A stretch of 64,000 nucleotides of DNA from Mycobacterium sp. shizuoka-1. GTDB lineage: Bacteria; Actinomycetota; Actinomycetes; Mycobacteriales; Mycobacteriaceae. The translations under genes and the position numbers were made by a program. The stretch covers positions 102,565-166,564 of the forward strand of contig NZ_BEWG01000115.1 of assembly GCF_002723835.1 (NCBI RefSeq), written 5' to 3'. The notes under the pieces are model-generated. The model had not been told where the DNA came from. It searched no databases and saw nothing but the letters and a program-made list of their open reading frames with translations. Positions 24,674 through 34,560 of this stretch are shown here, one piece after another (the first letter of the stretch is position 1; the number at the start of each line of letters is the position of its first letter).

Positions 24674-26030
24674 CGCGCCGCCCGCCCCACCACAGCGACA
24701 TGTTGTGCCGGATCGTGCGGCCGATGATGGTTGCGGGCGGCACCATGTAGAGACTGTCGAGCAGGCTGAATCGGCGCAGAAACCATTCCGCCAGTACCGG
24801 GTCGGTTTCCGCGGCGCCGAGGAACTGGTCGAACAGTGCTCCCACCGGCCGGTACCACCACGGCCCCGGTCCGTCGCTGCCGTGCAGGGTGAGGTCGCCG
24901 ATCGCGTTCATCGTCCACACCGGGTAGGTGGTTTTGGCCGTGGCGCGGGCGAATTCGTGGGCCAGATCGCCGGTCGGCGACCGCAACGCTGCGCGCAGAT
25001 GACCGGCCTGCAGTGCGGTCATCGTCATGCCCTGCCCGTAGGTCGGGTTGAAGCTCACCACGGCGTCACCGAACGGCACGATGCCGGCTGGGAAGCGGGT
25101 CAGTTTGTCGTAGCGGCGCCAACGACTGACCGGGTAGCGGTGGAATGCGATGTCGCCCAACGGTTCGGCGGCGCGAACCGCGGCGGCCAGCGGCGCGGGC
25201 AGGACCTCATCGGCGACGGCACAGATCTCGGCGAAGGTCTGTGGGGCGGCGGTGTGGCCGACGGTGAAGGCGGTCAACCCCCAGGTACGGTCCTCGTAGA
25301 ACAGCATGCCCAGCCCCGCCGGCTGGGTCCGCGAGACTCCCGCGACCACCACTTTCTCGGTGATCAAGCCTTCTGGGATGCGCAATTGCTGTGTGGCATA
25401 GCCGATTCCGATGTCTACGGTGTTCTCGGCCGGGCGGGCGAAGCCCCATTCGTCAAGCCAAGCGGGTAGCCGGGTGCCGCGCCCGGACGCGTCGACGACC
25501 AGGTCGGCGGCCACGAATTCGTCCGCACCGGGCGTCGAGAGCAGCACTCCGGTGACGGCCTGACGCTCCCCGTCGAAGCGCGGCGCACTGACGTCGCGAT
25601 GCTCGATGGTGACACCGGCCAGCGCGGCGGTGCGCCGGCGGATCTGCCATTCCAGCTGTTTGCGGCTGGGCACATAGGCGGTGAACTCATGACGCAGGGT
25701 GTGCCCGGTGCCCAGCACGTGTCCGGCGGCGCCGAAGTGGATGCAGTCAGGGCGGTTCTCGAGTTTGGCCACGCCGGCGTCGACCATGTCGTCGAGCAGG
25801 CCGGGGAACAAGGCCTCGAACTCGCCGGCGCCACGGGCCATCAGGATGTGCACGTGGCGGTCCTGCGGCACCGCGCTGCGGTGTTCGGGGGTCGCGGGCA
25901 GCACATCACGGTCGTAGACGGTCACCCGGTCGAAGTGCTCGGACAACACCCGGGCGGCGCACAGCCCCGCGATGCTGGCGCCGACGACAATTGCGTGTTT
26001 CCGATGCGCGGTTCTCCCGGGGCGTACCAC
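24630..26030 (-). CDS. FAD-dependent oxidoreductase (Rv3254-like)
   Basis: A 466-residue flavoprotein of the geranylgeranyl-reductase/hydroxylase superfamily. The N-terminal dinucleotide fold is HAIVVGASIAGLCAARVL, with VTVYDRDVLP following. The second FAD contact is the GDAVVSFNPTYGQGMTM loop, which keeps the GD and NP residues of the PHBH family. The substrate is unknown. The open frame extends upstream, but I place the start at GTG 26030, 57 bases from the divergent permease. Confidence 0.85.
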   Translation of the reverse strand: MVRPGRTAHRKHAIVVGASIAGLCAARVLSEHFDRVTVYDRDVLPATPEHRSAVPQDRHVHILMARGAGEFEALFPGLLDDMVDAGVAKLENRPDCIHFGAAGHVLGTGHTLRHEFTAYVPSRKQLEWQIRRRTAALAGVTIEHRDVSAPRFDGERQAVTGVLLSTPGADEFVAADLVVDASGRGTRLPAWLDEWGFARPAENTVDIGIGYATQQLRIPEGLITEKVVVAGVSRTQPAGLGMLFYEDRTWGLTAFTVGHTAAPQTFAEICAVADEVLPAPLAAAVRAAEPLGDIAFHRYPVSRWRRYDKLTRFPAGIVPFGDAVVSFNPTYGQGMTMTALQAGHLRAALRSPTGDLAHEFARATAKTTYPVWTMNAIGDLTLHGSDGPGPWWYRPVGALFDQFLGAAETDPVLAEWFLRRFSLLDSLYMVPPATIIGRTIRHNMSLWWGGRRANAPARDPDPVPNR

Positions 26031-26087
26031 GCCGACCGCGTACCCTGCTGCAACACCGGCTAACCGGGTATGAGGAGGGACATGCGC

Positions 26088-27575
26088 ATGAGCCGAAACT
26101 GGCGAACCAAATCGGTGGAACAATCCATCCTCGACACCGACGAGCCGGGGACCCGGCTACGTAAGAATCTGACGTGGTGGGATCTGACGGTTTTCGGCGT
26201 CTCGGTGGTCGTCGGCGCCGGTATCTTCACCGTCACCGCGTCGACCTTCGGCAACATCACCGGTCCGGCGATCTCGGTGTCGTTCATCATCGCCGCGGTC
26301 ACCTGCGGTCTGGCCGCCCTGTGTTACGCGGAGTTCGCCTCGACGCTGCCGGTCGCGGGCAGCGCGTACACCTTCTCCTATGCGACGTTCGGTGAGTTCA
26401 CCGCCTGGATCATCGGGTGGGACCTGATCCTGGAGTTCGCGATCGGCGCGGCTGTAGTGGCCAAGGGCTGGTCGAGCTATCTGGGCACCGTCTTCGGTTT
26501 CTCCGGCGGGGTGATGGCGATCGGCCCGCTCAACTTCGACTGGGGTGCGCTGCTGATCGTCGCGGTGGTGGCGACGCTGCTGGCGCTGGGCACCAAGTTG
26601 TCCTCCAACTTCTCCGCGGCGATCACCGCGGTCAAGGTGGCGGTGGTCGCGCTCGTGGTCATCGTCGGGGCCTTCTACATCAAGGCGGCCAACTACTCGC
26701 CCTTTGTCCCGCCGTCGGATTCCGGGAAAGGCGGTGGCGGGCCTGAGGTCGATCAGTCGGTGTTCTCGCTGCTCACCGGGGCGGACAACAGTCACTACGG
26801 CTGGTACGGGGTGCTGGCCGGCGCGTCGATCGTGTTCTTCGCGTTCATCGGGTTCGACGTGGTGGCCACCACCGCCGAAGAGACCAAGAACCCGCAGCGC
26901 GACGTGGCGCGGGGGATTCTGGCGTCGCTGGCCATCGTCACGGTGCTCTACGTATCGGTGTCGATCGTGCTGGCCGGCATGGTCAGCTACACCGAATTGC
27001 GGGACAAGTCCGCGGACGGCCACGCCAACCTCGCCACCGCGTTCGCGCTCAACGGCGTCGACTGGGCGGCCAAGCTGATCTCGATCGGTGCGCTGGCCGG
27101 GCTGACCACCGTGGTGATGGTGCTGATCCTGGGCCAGTCCCGGGTGTTGTTCGCGATGTCCCGCGACGGCCTGCTGCCTCGCAGCCTGGCCCGCACCGGG
27201 TCGCGGGGCACTCCGGTGCGGATCACCGTGCTCGTGGCGGTCCTGATCGCTGTCGCGGCGACCGTCTTCCCGATCGCCAAGCTCGAGGAGATGGTCAATG
27301 TCGGCACGCTGTTCGCGTTCGCGTTGGTGTCGGCGGGAGTGATCGTGCTGCGCCGCACCCGGCCCGACCTGGAACGCGGGTTCCGGGCTCCGTTCGTCCC
27401 GGTGTTGCCGATCATCTCGATCGTCGCCTGCGCCTGGCTGATGCTCAATCTCACCGCGGTGACCTGGATCCGATTCGGCATCTGGATGGCGGTTGGCCTG
27501 GTCATTTACCTGGTCTACGGCCGCCGCCACTCGGTGCTGGCGCAACGGCAGCGGGAGGCCGCCACCGCCTCCTGA
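26088..27575 (+). CDS. Amino-acid permease (APC family)
   Basis: A 495-residue transporter with about 12 hydrophobic segments. The APC signature is in the first helix (FGVSVVVGAGIFTVTAS), with GPAISVSFIIAA and a conserved CYAEFASTLPVAGSAYTF loop; TM6 contains FFAFIGFDVVATTAEE. It resembles cationic amino acid transporters and Rv3253c. AGGAGG at 26073-26078 lies nine bases before ATG 26088 (MSRNWRT), which I prefer to the closer ATG at 26082. Downstream lies the alkB promoter region. Confidence 0.9.
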   Translation: MSRNWRTKSVEQSILDTDEPGTRLRKNLTWWDLTVFGVSVVVGAGIFTVTASTFGNITGPAISVSFIIAAVTCGLAALCYAEFASTLPVAGSAYTFSYATFGEFTAWIIGWDLILEFAIGAAVVAKGWSSYLGTVFGFSGGVMAIGPLNFDWGALLIVAVVATLLALGTKLSSNFSAAITAVKVAVVALVVIVGAFYIKAANYSPFVPPSDSGKGGGGPEVDQSVFSLLTGADNSHYGWYGVLAGASIVFFAFIGFDVVATTAEETKNPQRDVARGILASLAIVTVLYVSVSIVLAGMVSYTELRDKSADGHANLATAFALNGVDWAAKLISIGALAGLTTVVMVLILGQSRVLFAMSRDGLLPRSLARTGSRGTPVRITVLVAVLIAVAATVFPIAKLEEMVNVGTLFAFALVSAGVIVLRRTRPDLERGFRAPFVPVLPIISIVACAWLMLNLTAVTWIRFGIWMAVGLVIYLVYGRRHSVLAQRQREAATAS

Positions 27576-27592
27576 TTTACAAATCAACTCTG

Positions 27593-27627
27593 TTTGTCTA
27601 GACACACGACAAAATTGCCTCTATAGT
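27593..27627 (+). promoter_or_regulatory. alkB operon promoter with overlapping palindromic operator
   Basis: TAGACA (27599-27604) and TATAGT (27622-27627) are 17 bases apart, a good -35/-10 pair 43 bases before the alkB GTG. A perfect 10-bp palindrome TGTCTAGACA (27595-27604) covers the -35, and a wider inverted repeat TTTGTC (27593-27598) / GACAAA (27608-27613) encloses it. The fourth gene of the operon encodes a TetR repressor (AlkX), the natural candidate to bind here. Confidence 0.6.
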
Positions 27628-27669
27628 CAACTCATCAACGGTGATGGCACTCACATGGAGGTATGAGTC

Positions 27670-28908
27670 GTGACGTCTCAGCTGGACACCGGCGCCGGGC
27701 AGGCGCCGTCGATGCAATGGCGCGACCGCAAGCGCTATCTGTGGCTGATGGGTCTGGTCGCGCCGACGGCGCTGTTCGTGGTCCTGCCGATCGTCTGGGG
27801 TCTCAACCAGCTCGGCTGGACGACGGCGTCGCAGGCGTTCTTCTGGATCGGCCCGTTCCTGATCTACGTGCTGCTGCCGTCGCTGGACCTCAGGTTCGGC
27901 CGCGACGGGCAGAACCCGCCCGACGAGGTGATGGAGTACCTGGAGAACGACAAGTACTACCGGTACTGCACGTACGCGTTCATCCCGTTCCAGTTCGCCA
28001 GCCTGATCTTCGGCGCCTACATGTTCACCGCCACCAACCTGAGCTGGCTGGGCTACGACGGCGCGCTGGGTTGGTTCAGCAAGCTGGGTCTGGCCTTGTC
28101 GGTCGGTGTGCTCGGCGGCACCGGGATCAACACCGCCCACGAGTTGGGCCACAAGAAGGACGCGCTGGAGCGGTGGCTGTCAAAGATCACCCTGGCCCAG
28201 ACGTTCTACGGCCACTTCTACATCGAGCACAACCGCGGCCACCACGTGCGGGTGGCCACCCCCGAGGATCCGGCGTCGTCGCGTTTCGGTGAGACCTTCT
28301 GGGAGTTCTTGCCGCGCAGCGTGTTCGGTAGTGCCCGCTCGGCGCTCGCCTTGGAGGCGGCCCGGATTCGCCGGCTCGGCAAGAGCCCGTGGGACCCGCG
28401 CACCTGGCTGGGCAACGACGTCCTGAACGCCTGGCTGATGTCGGTGGTGCTGTTCGGTGCGCTGATCGCGGTGTTCGGCCCGGCGGTGATTCCGTTCCTG
28501 ATCATCCAGGCGGTGTTCGGGTTCTCGATGCTCGAATCGGTGAACTACCTCGAGCACTACGGCCTGCTGCGTCAGAAGAACGAGAACGGCCGCTACGAGC
28601 GGTGCACGCCGCAGCACAGCTGGAACTCCGATCACCTGGTGACCAACCTGTTCCTCTACCACCTGCAGCGGCACAGCGACCACCATGCCAATCCGACCCG
28701 GCGCTACCAGACGCTGCGCAGCATGGACGGGGCCCCCGAATTGCCCAGCGGCTACGCCACATTGATCGGTGTGACCTACTTCCCATGGGTATGGCGGCGG
28801 ATGATGGACCACCGGGTGCTCGAGCACTACAACGGTGACATCACCCGGGTGAACATCGATCCGCGGCGGCGGGCCAAGATCCTGGCCCGGTACGGGGTGA
28901 CCGCATGA
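27670..28908 (+). CDS. alkB: Alkane 1-monooxygenase
   Basis: A 412-residue integral-membrane non-heme di-iron hydroxylase that oxidises n-alkanes to 1-alkanols using electrons from rubredoxin. The histidine boxes are HELGH (box 1), EHNRGHH (box 2) and LQRHSDHH (box 3), with the AlkB-specific NYLEHYGLLR motif before the third. Hydrophobic segments near the N-terminus and mid-protein place it in the membrane. The GTG at 27670 follows GGAGG by eight bases. Four tightly overlapping genes (alkB-rubA-rubB-alkX) form the operon. Confidence 0.96.
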   Translation: MTSQLDTGAGQAPSMQWRDRKRYLWLMGLVAPTALFVVLPIVWGLNQLGWTTASQAFFWIGPFLIYVLLPSLDLRFGRDGQNPPDEVMEYLENDKYYRYCTYAFIPFQFASLIFGAYMFTATNLSWLGYDGALGWFSKLGLALSVGVLGGTGINTAHELGHKKDALERWLSKITLAQTFYGHFYIEHNRGHHVRVATPEDPASSRFGETFWEFLPRSVFGSARSALALEAARIRRLGKSPWDPRTWLGNDVLNAWLMSVVLFGALIAVFGPAVIPFLIIQAVFGFSMLESVNYLEHYGLLRQKNENGRYERCTPQHSWNSDHLVTNLFLYHLQRHSDHHANPTRRYQTLRSMDGAPELPSGYATLIGVTYFPWVWRRMMDHRVLEHYNGDITRVNIDPRRRAKILARYGVTA

Positions 28909-29078
28909 GCGCCTACAAGTGTCCCGTGTGTGACTACGTGTACGACGAAGCGAAAGGGGCTGCCCGGGAGGGCTTTCCGCCCGGCACAGCCTGGGGTGAG
29001 GTCCCCGACGACTGGTGCTGTCCCGATTGCGGAGTGCGGGAGAAGGTCGATTTCGAAGCGATTGGAGCGATGCAGTGA
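28905..29078 (+). CDS. rubA: Rubredoxin
   Basis: A 57-residue rubredoxin with one Fe(Cys)4 site formed by CPVCDYVYDE and CCPDCGVREK. It delivers electrons to AlkB. The extra cysteine directly before the second knuckle (WCCPDCG) distinguishes it from rubB. ATG 28905 overlaps the alkB stop by four bases, and its own stop overlaps the GTG of rubB. Confidence 0.95.
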   Translation: MSAYKCPVCDYVYDEAKGAAREGFPPGTAWGEVPDDWCCPDCGVREKVDFEAIGAMQ

Positions 29079-29275
29079 GCGCAGAGCAGACCGACGCGGA
29101 CTACAAACTCTTTGTCTGCGTGCAGTGCGGATTCGAGTACGACGAGGCCAAGGGCTGGCCGGAGGACGGTATCGCGCCAGGTACCCGCTGGGACGACATT
29201 CCCGAGGACTGGAGCTGCCCGGACTGCGGAGCCGCGAAGTCTGACTTCGAGATGGTGGAAGTCGCGAGGCCGTGA
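29075..29275 (+). CDS. rubB: Rubredoxin
   Basis: A 66-residue second rubredoxin with knuckles CVQCGFEYDEAKGW and CPDCGAAKSDF. The spacing WPEDGIAPGTRWDDIPEDWSC is typical of AlkG2-type rubredoxins, which can restore alkane hydroxylation. The start is GTG 29075, inside the rubA stop. The stop overlaps the GTG of alkX. Confidence 0.95.
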   Translation: MSAEQTDADYKLFVCVQCGFEYDEAKGWPEDGIAPGTRWDDIPEDWSCPDCGAAKSDFEMVEVARP

Positions 29276-29904
29276 CCACTAGTGTCGCGCATGTGAAGAG
29301 GCCTCGGGTTCCCTATCCCGAGGCCTCTCGCGCGCTGTTGCGGGAAACGGTCCTCGACGCGATGCGGGAGGAGTTGCTGACCAAGGACTGGTCGGCGATC
29401 ACGCTGACCGACGTCGCGCGTACCGCAGGGATCAGCAGGCAGACCATCTACAACGAATTCGGCTCGCGCCAGGGCCTGGCGCAAGGGTATGCCCTGCGGC
29501 TGGCCGACCGCCTGGTGGACGCCATCGGCGACGCGATCGCCGCCAACGTCGGCGACGTCTACGCGGCCTTCACCGAAGGCTTCCGGCTGTTCTTCACCGA
29601 GTCGGCCGCCGACCCGCTGGTCATCTCATTGCTCACCGGCGTTGCCAAACCCGACCTGCTGCAGATGATCACGACCGACAGCGCGCCGATCATCAGCCGC
29701 GCGTCGGAGCGGCTGACGGACGCCTTCGTGAACAGCTGGGTCAACGCCAGCGAAGAGGACTCCGGGGTCCTGGCCCGGGCAATCGTGCGGCTGGCCCTGA
29801 GCTACGTCTCGATGCCGCCCGAAGCGGACCACGATGTGGCCCAAGACCTGGCCCGATTGATGACGCCGTTCGCCGAACGCTACGGTGTTATCGATATTCC
29901 TTAG
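29272..29904 (+). CDS. alkX: TetR-family regulator of the alkane operon
   Basis: A 210-residue TetR repressor. The helix-turn-helix is ITLTDVARTAGISRQTIYNEFGSRQGL (about residues 43-69), and the C-terminal ligand domain is all helical. From family knowledge, AlkX/Rv3249c-type regulators bind long-chain fatty acids and repress the alkane genes, and Rv3249c has also been linked to MmpL lipid exporters. Placement as the last gene of its own operon suggests autorepression through the palindrome at 27593-27613. Confidence 0.88.
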   Translation: MTTSVAHVKRPRVPYPEASRALLRETVLDAMREELLTKDWSAITLTDVARTAGISRQTIYNEFGSRQGLAQGYALRLADRLVDAIGDAIAANVGDVYAAFTEGFRLFFTESAADPLVISLLTGVAKPDLLQMITTDSAPIISRASERLTDAFVNSWVNASEEDSGVLARAIVRLALSYVSMPPEADHDVAQDLARLMTPFAERYGVIDIP

Positions 29905-30009
29905 CTGTCAGAGCGCTTGAGCGCCTGTCCCGCGAGCCCGCAGGCTGAGGGTGTCGCCGGCGCGCGTCTGCGCGCAGAAAAGGCAATGACGAACGAATAG
30001 GGGCTCTAC

Positions 30010-31470
<1,461 letters not shown>

Positions 31471-31486
31471 CGGCTAGGCTGCCCGC

Positions 31487-32116
31487 GTGCTGATCGTCAT
31501 CGAGGGACTGGACGGGGCCGGCAAGCGCACGCTGACCGCCGGCCTGCAGCGCGCGTTCGAGGCGGACGGCAAGTCGGTCACCACGCTGGCCTTCCCGCGG
31601 TACGGCCAATCGGTCACCGCGGACGTGGCCAGCGAGGCGCTGCATGGTCAGCACGGCGACCTGGCCTCCTCGGTCTATGCGATGGCGATGCTGTTCGCCC
31701 TCGACCGGGCCGGGGCCAAGGACCAGATCGCCGTGCTGACCCGCGAGCACGACGTGGTGATCCTGGATCGCTACGTCGCCTCCAACGCCGCCTACAGCGC
31801 CGCCCGCCTGCATCAGGACGCGGCCGGGGAGGTGGTGTCCTGGGTCGGCGAACTCGAGTACGGCCGATTCGGCCTGCCGCGGCCCGATCGGCAGATCCTG
31901 CTGGACGCCTCGGTGGAGCTGGCGGCCGAGCGGGCCCGACGCAGGGCCGAGCAGGAAGCCGACCGGGCCCGCGACGCCTACGAGCGTGACGACGGGTTGC
32001 AGCGCCGAACCGGCGCGGTGTACGCCGAACTGGGCGCCGCGGATTGGGGAGGGCCCTGGTCGATCGTCGGCCCGCAGGTCGACCCGGCCGCTCTGGCGGC
32101 GTCGCTGCTGGCATAG
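31487..32116 (+). CDS. tmk: Thymidylate kinase
   Basis: A 209-residue dTMP kinase. It shows the P-loop EGLDGAGKRTL, the DRYVASNAAYSAARL motif, which carries the mycobacterial Tyr/Asn substrate contacts, and a LID region with basic residues (ERARRRAEQEADR). The start is GTG 31487, 16 bases after ahcY. It precedes mtrA by 73 bases. Confidence 0.94.
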   Translation: MLIVIEGLDGAGKRTLTAGLQRAFEADGKSVTTLAFPRYGQSVTADVASEALHGQHGDLASSVYAMAMLFALDRAGAKDQIAVLTREHDVVILDRYVASNAAYSAARLHQDAAGEVVSWVGELEYGRFGLPRPDRQILLDASVELAAERARRRAEQEADRARDAYERDDGLQRRTGAVYAELGAADWGGPWSIVGPQVDPAALAASLLA

Positions 32117-32189
32117 CGGACCGCCATGCAGCGGAAATGTCGCAACTCGCCCGTGTGGTAGCCGGGGTTTGTCCCAATTCGGTGACACC

Positions 32190-32876
32190 ATGGACTCCAT
32201 GAGGCAAAGGATTCTCGTAGTCGACGACGACCCATCGCTGGCCGAGATGCTCACCATCGTGTTGCGTGGCGAGGGTTTCGACACCGCGGTGATCGGCGAC
32301 GGCTCTCAGGCGCTGACGGCCGTGCGTGAGCTGCGCCCCGATCTGGTGTTGCTGGACCTCATGCTGCCCGGCATGAACGGCATCGACGTCTGCCGGGTGC
32401 TGCGAGCGGACTCCGGCGTGCCGATCGTCATGCTGACCGCCAAGACCGACACGGTGGACGTGGTGCTGGGCCTGGAGTCCGGCGCCGACGACTACGTGAT
32501 GAAACCGTTCAAGCCGAAGGAGCTGGTGGCGCGGGTCCGCGCCCGGCTGCGACGCAACGAGGACGAACCGGCCGAGATGCTGTCGATCGCCGACATCGAC
32601 ATCGACGTGCCGGCTCACAAGGTGACTCGCGAGGGCGAGCAGATTTCGCTGACGCCGCTCGAGTTCGACCTGTTGGTGGCGCTGGCACGCAAACCGCGGC
32701 AGGTGTTTACTCGTGATGTGCTGCTCGAACAGGTGTGGGGATATCGGCACCCCGCGGACACCCGTTTGGTGAACGTCCATGTCCAGCGGTTGCGGGCGAA
32801 GGTCGAGAAGGACCCGGAGAACCCGCAGGTGGTGCTGACCGTTCGAGGAGTGGGTTACAAGGCCGGACCCCCGTGA
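32190..32876 (+). CDS. mtrA: Response regulator MtrA (OmpR family)
   Basis: A 228-residue two-component regulator that controls cell division, replication and cell-wall genes. The receiver domain (1-120) has the acidic pocket VVDDD, the phosphorylated Asp56 in LLDLMLPGM, and the MKPFKPKEL lysine. The winged-helix DNA-binding domain (about 130-228) includes LTPLEFDLLVALA and VQRLRAKVEKDP. The ATG at 32190 gives exactly the length of the M. tuberculosis protein. It is followed after ten bases by its kinase gene. Confidence 0.97.
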   Translation: MDSMRQRILVVDDDPSLAEMLTIVLRGEGFDTAVIGDGSQALTAVRELRPDLVLLDLMLPGMNGIDVCRVLRADSGVPIVMLTAKTDTVDVVLGLESGADDYVMKPFKPKELVARVRARLRRNEDEPAEMLSIADIDIDVPAHKVTREGEQISLTPLEFDLLVALARKPRQVFTRDVLLEQVWGYRHPADTRLVNVHVQRLRAKVEKDPENPQVVLTVRGVGYKAGPP

Positions 32877-32886
32877 TCCGCCGCGC

Positions 32887-34560
32887 ATGATTCGCGTCGG
32901 CTCCAAGCCGCGCATCCGAGGTCCGTGGGGGCGATCGGGTCCCCTGGTGCGGGGTACGAGTGCGCTCAGTCGTGCGCTGGGACTCATCTGGCGGCGCTCG
33001 CTGCAACTGCGCGTGGTGGTGCTCACGCTGGGCCTCTCGGCGGCGGTCATCCTGGTGCTGGGGTTCGTGCTCACCAGCCAGATCACCAACCGGGTACTCG
33101 ACGTGAAGGTGCATGCGGCGACCGAGGAATTGGATCGGGCGCGCAACTCCGTCAGCGGCACGGTCAGCGGGGAAGAGGCCCGGTCACTGGACAGCAGCCT
33201 GCAGCTGGCCCGGAACACGTTGATCTCCAAGACTGGTCAGTCGTCGGGTGCCGCGCTGGCCGGCGCCTTCGACGCGGTTCTGGTGGTTCCCGGCGACGGG
33301 CCACGGGCGGCCACGGCCGCGGGACCGGTGGATCAGATCCCGAAATCGTTGCGCGACTTCGTGAAAGCCGGCCAGGTCAGCTACCAGTATTCGACCGTAC
33401 GCACCGACACCTTCACCGGACCGGCACTGGTGATCGGCACTCCGACGCCGTCGCGCGTGCCGAATCTCGAGCTTTACCTGATCTTCCCGCTGAACAGCGA
33501 GGAGAGCACGATCACGCTGGTGCGCGGCACGATGGCCACCGGCGGGCTGGTGCTTCTGGTACTGCTGGCCGGGATCGCGCTGCTGGTGTCGCGGCAGGTG
33601 GTGCTGCCGGTGCGCTCGGCATCGCGGATCGCCGAACGGTTCGCCGAGGGCCATCTGTCCGAGCGCATGCCGGTCCGCGGCGAGGACGACATGGCCCGGC
33701 TGGCGGTGTCGTTCAACGACATGGCCGAAAGCCTGCAGCGCCAGATCACCAACCTCGAGGAGTTCGGCAACCTGCAGCGCCGCTTCACCTCCGACGTCAG
33801 CCATGAGCTTCGCACCCCGTTGACCACGGTGCGGATGGCCGCCGACCTGATCCACGACCACTCCGAGGAACTGGATCCGGCGCTGCGCCGCTCCACCGAA
33901 CTGATGGTCAACGAACTGGACCGGTTCGAGACGCTGCTCAACGATCTGCTGGAGATCTCCCGCCACGACGCCGGCGTCGCCGAGCTCTCGGTGGAGGCGG
34001 TCGATCTGCGCTCGACGGTCAACAGCGCGCTGGGCAACGTCGGACATCTCGCCGACGAGGCCGGTATCGAGCTGATGGTCAACCTGCCTGACCACGAGGT
34101 GATCGCCGAGGTCGACGCCCGGCGGGTGGAGCGCATCCTGCGCAACCTGATCGCCAACGCCATCGACCACGCCGAACACAAGCCGGTCCGGATCCGGATG
34201 GCCGCCGACGAGGACACCGTCGCGGTGACGGTGCGCGACTACGGCGTCGGATTGCGGCCCGGCGAGGAGAAACTCGTGTTCAGCCGGTTCTGGCGCTCCG
34301 ATCCGTCGCGCGTGCGCCGCTCCGGCGGGACGGGGCTGGGGCTGGCGATCAGCATCGAGGACGCCCGCCTGCATCAGGGCCGGCTGGAGGCGTGGGGCGA
34401 ACCCGGCAAGGGGGCGTGCTTCCGCCTGACTCTGCCGCTGGTGCGCGGCCACAAGGTGACCACCAGCCCGCTGCCGCTGAAACCCGTTGCCGCAGAGCGT
34501 GACAACCGCAAAGATCAACGCCAGGTGCGTCAGCGGGAACCGGCGGGGGAGAGCGTGTGA
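32887..34560 (+). CDS. mtrB: Sensor histidine kinase MtrB
   Basis: A 557-residue membrane kinase partner of MtrA. Two transmembrane helices (about 41-63 and 215-235) flank an extracytoplasmic sensor region. A HAMP domain follows, then the dimerisation domain with DVSHELRTPL (His306), an N box around LRNLIANAIDHAEH, the G1 box VRDYGVGL and the G2 box GGTGLGLAISIEDA. Its stop overlaps the lpqB GTG (GTGA), tying kinase and lipoprotein together, as in other actinobacteria. Confidence 0.97.
   Translation: MIRVGSKPRIRGPWGRSGPLVRGTSALSRALGLIWRRSLQLRVVVLTLGLSAAVILVLGFVLTSQITNRVLDVKVHAATEELDRARNSVSGTVSGEEARSLDSSLQLARNTLISKTGQSSGAALAGAFDAVLVVPGDGPRAATAAGPVDQIPKSLRDFVKAGQVSYQYSTVRTDTFTGPALVIGTPTPSRVPNLELYLIFPLNSEESTITLVRGTMATGGLVLLVLLAGIALLVSRQVVLPVRSASRIAERFAEGHLSERMPVRGEDDMARLAVSFNDMAESLQRQITNLEEFGNLQRRFTSDVSHELRTPLTTVRMAADLIHDHSEELDPALRRSTELMVNELDRFETLLNDLLEISRHDAGVAELSVEAVDLRSTVNSALGNVGHLADEAGIELMVNLPDHEVIAEVDARRVERILRNLIANAIDHAEHKPVRIRMAADEDTVAVTVRDYGVGLRPGEEKLVFSRFWRSDPSRVRRSGGTGLGLAISIEDARLHQGRLEAWGEPGKGACFRLTLPLVRGHKVTTSPLPLKPVAAERDNRKDQRQVRQREPAGESV

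Noticed and set aside
27593..27613. Intrinsic terminator of the amino-acid permease gene
   Set aside because: The palindrome is A/T-rich with no GC stem or U-tract and overlaps a good -35/-10 pair, so an operator reading fits better.
29905..30009. Possible SAH riboswitch before ahcY
   Set aside because: The 105-bp leader has GAGCGC and CAGGCT fragments, but the conserved pairing and the AACG-containing 3' part of the SAH riboswitch could not be laid out. It is better read as an ordinary leader.
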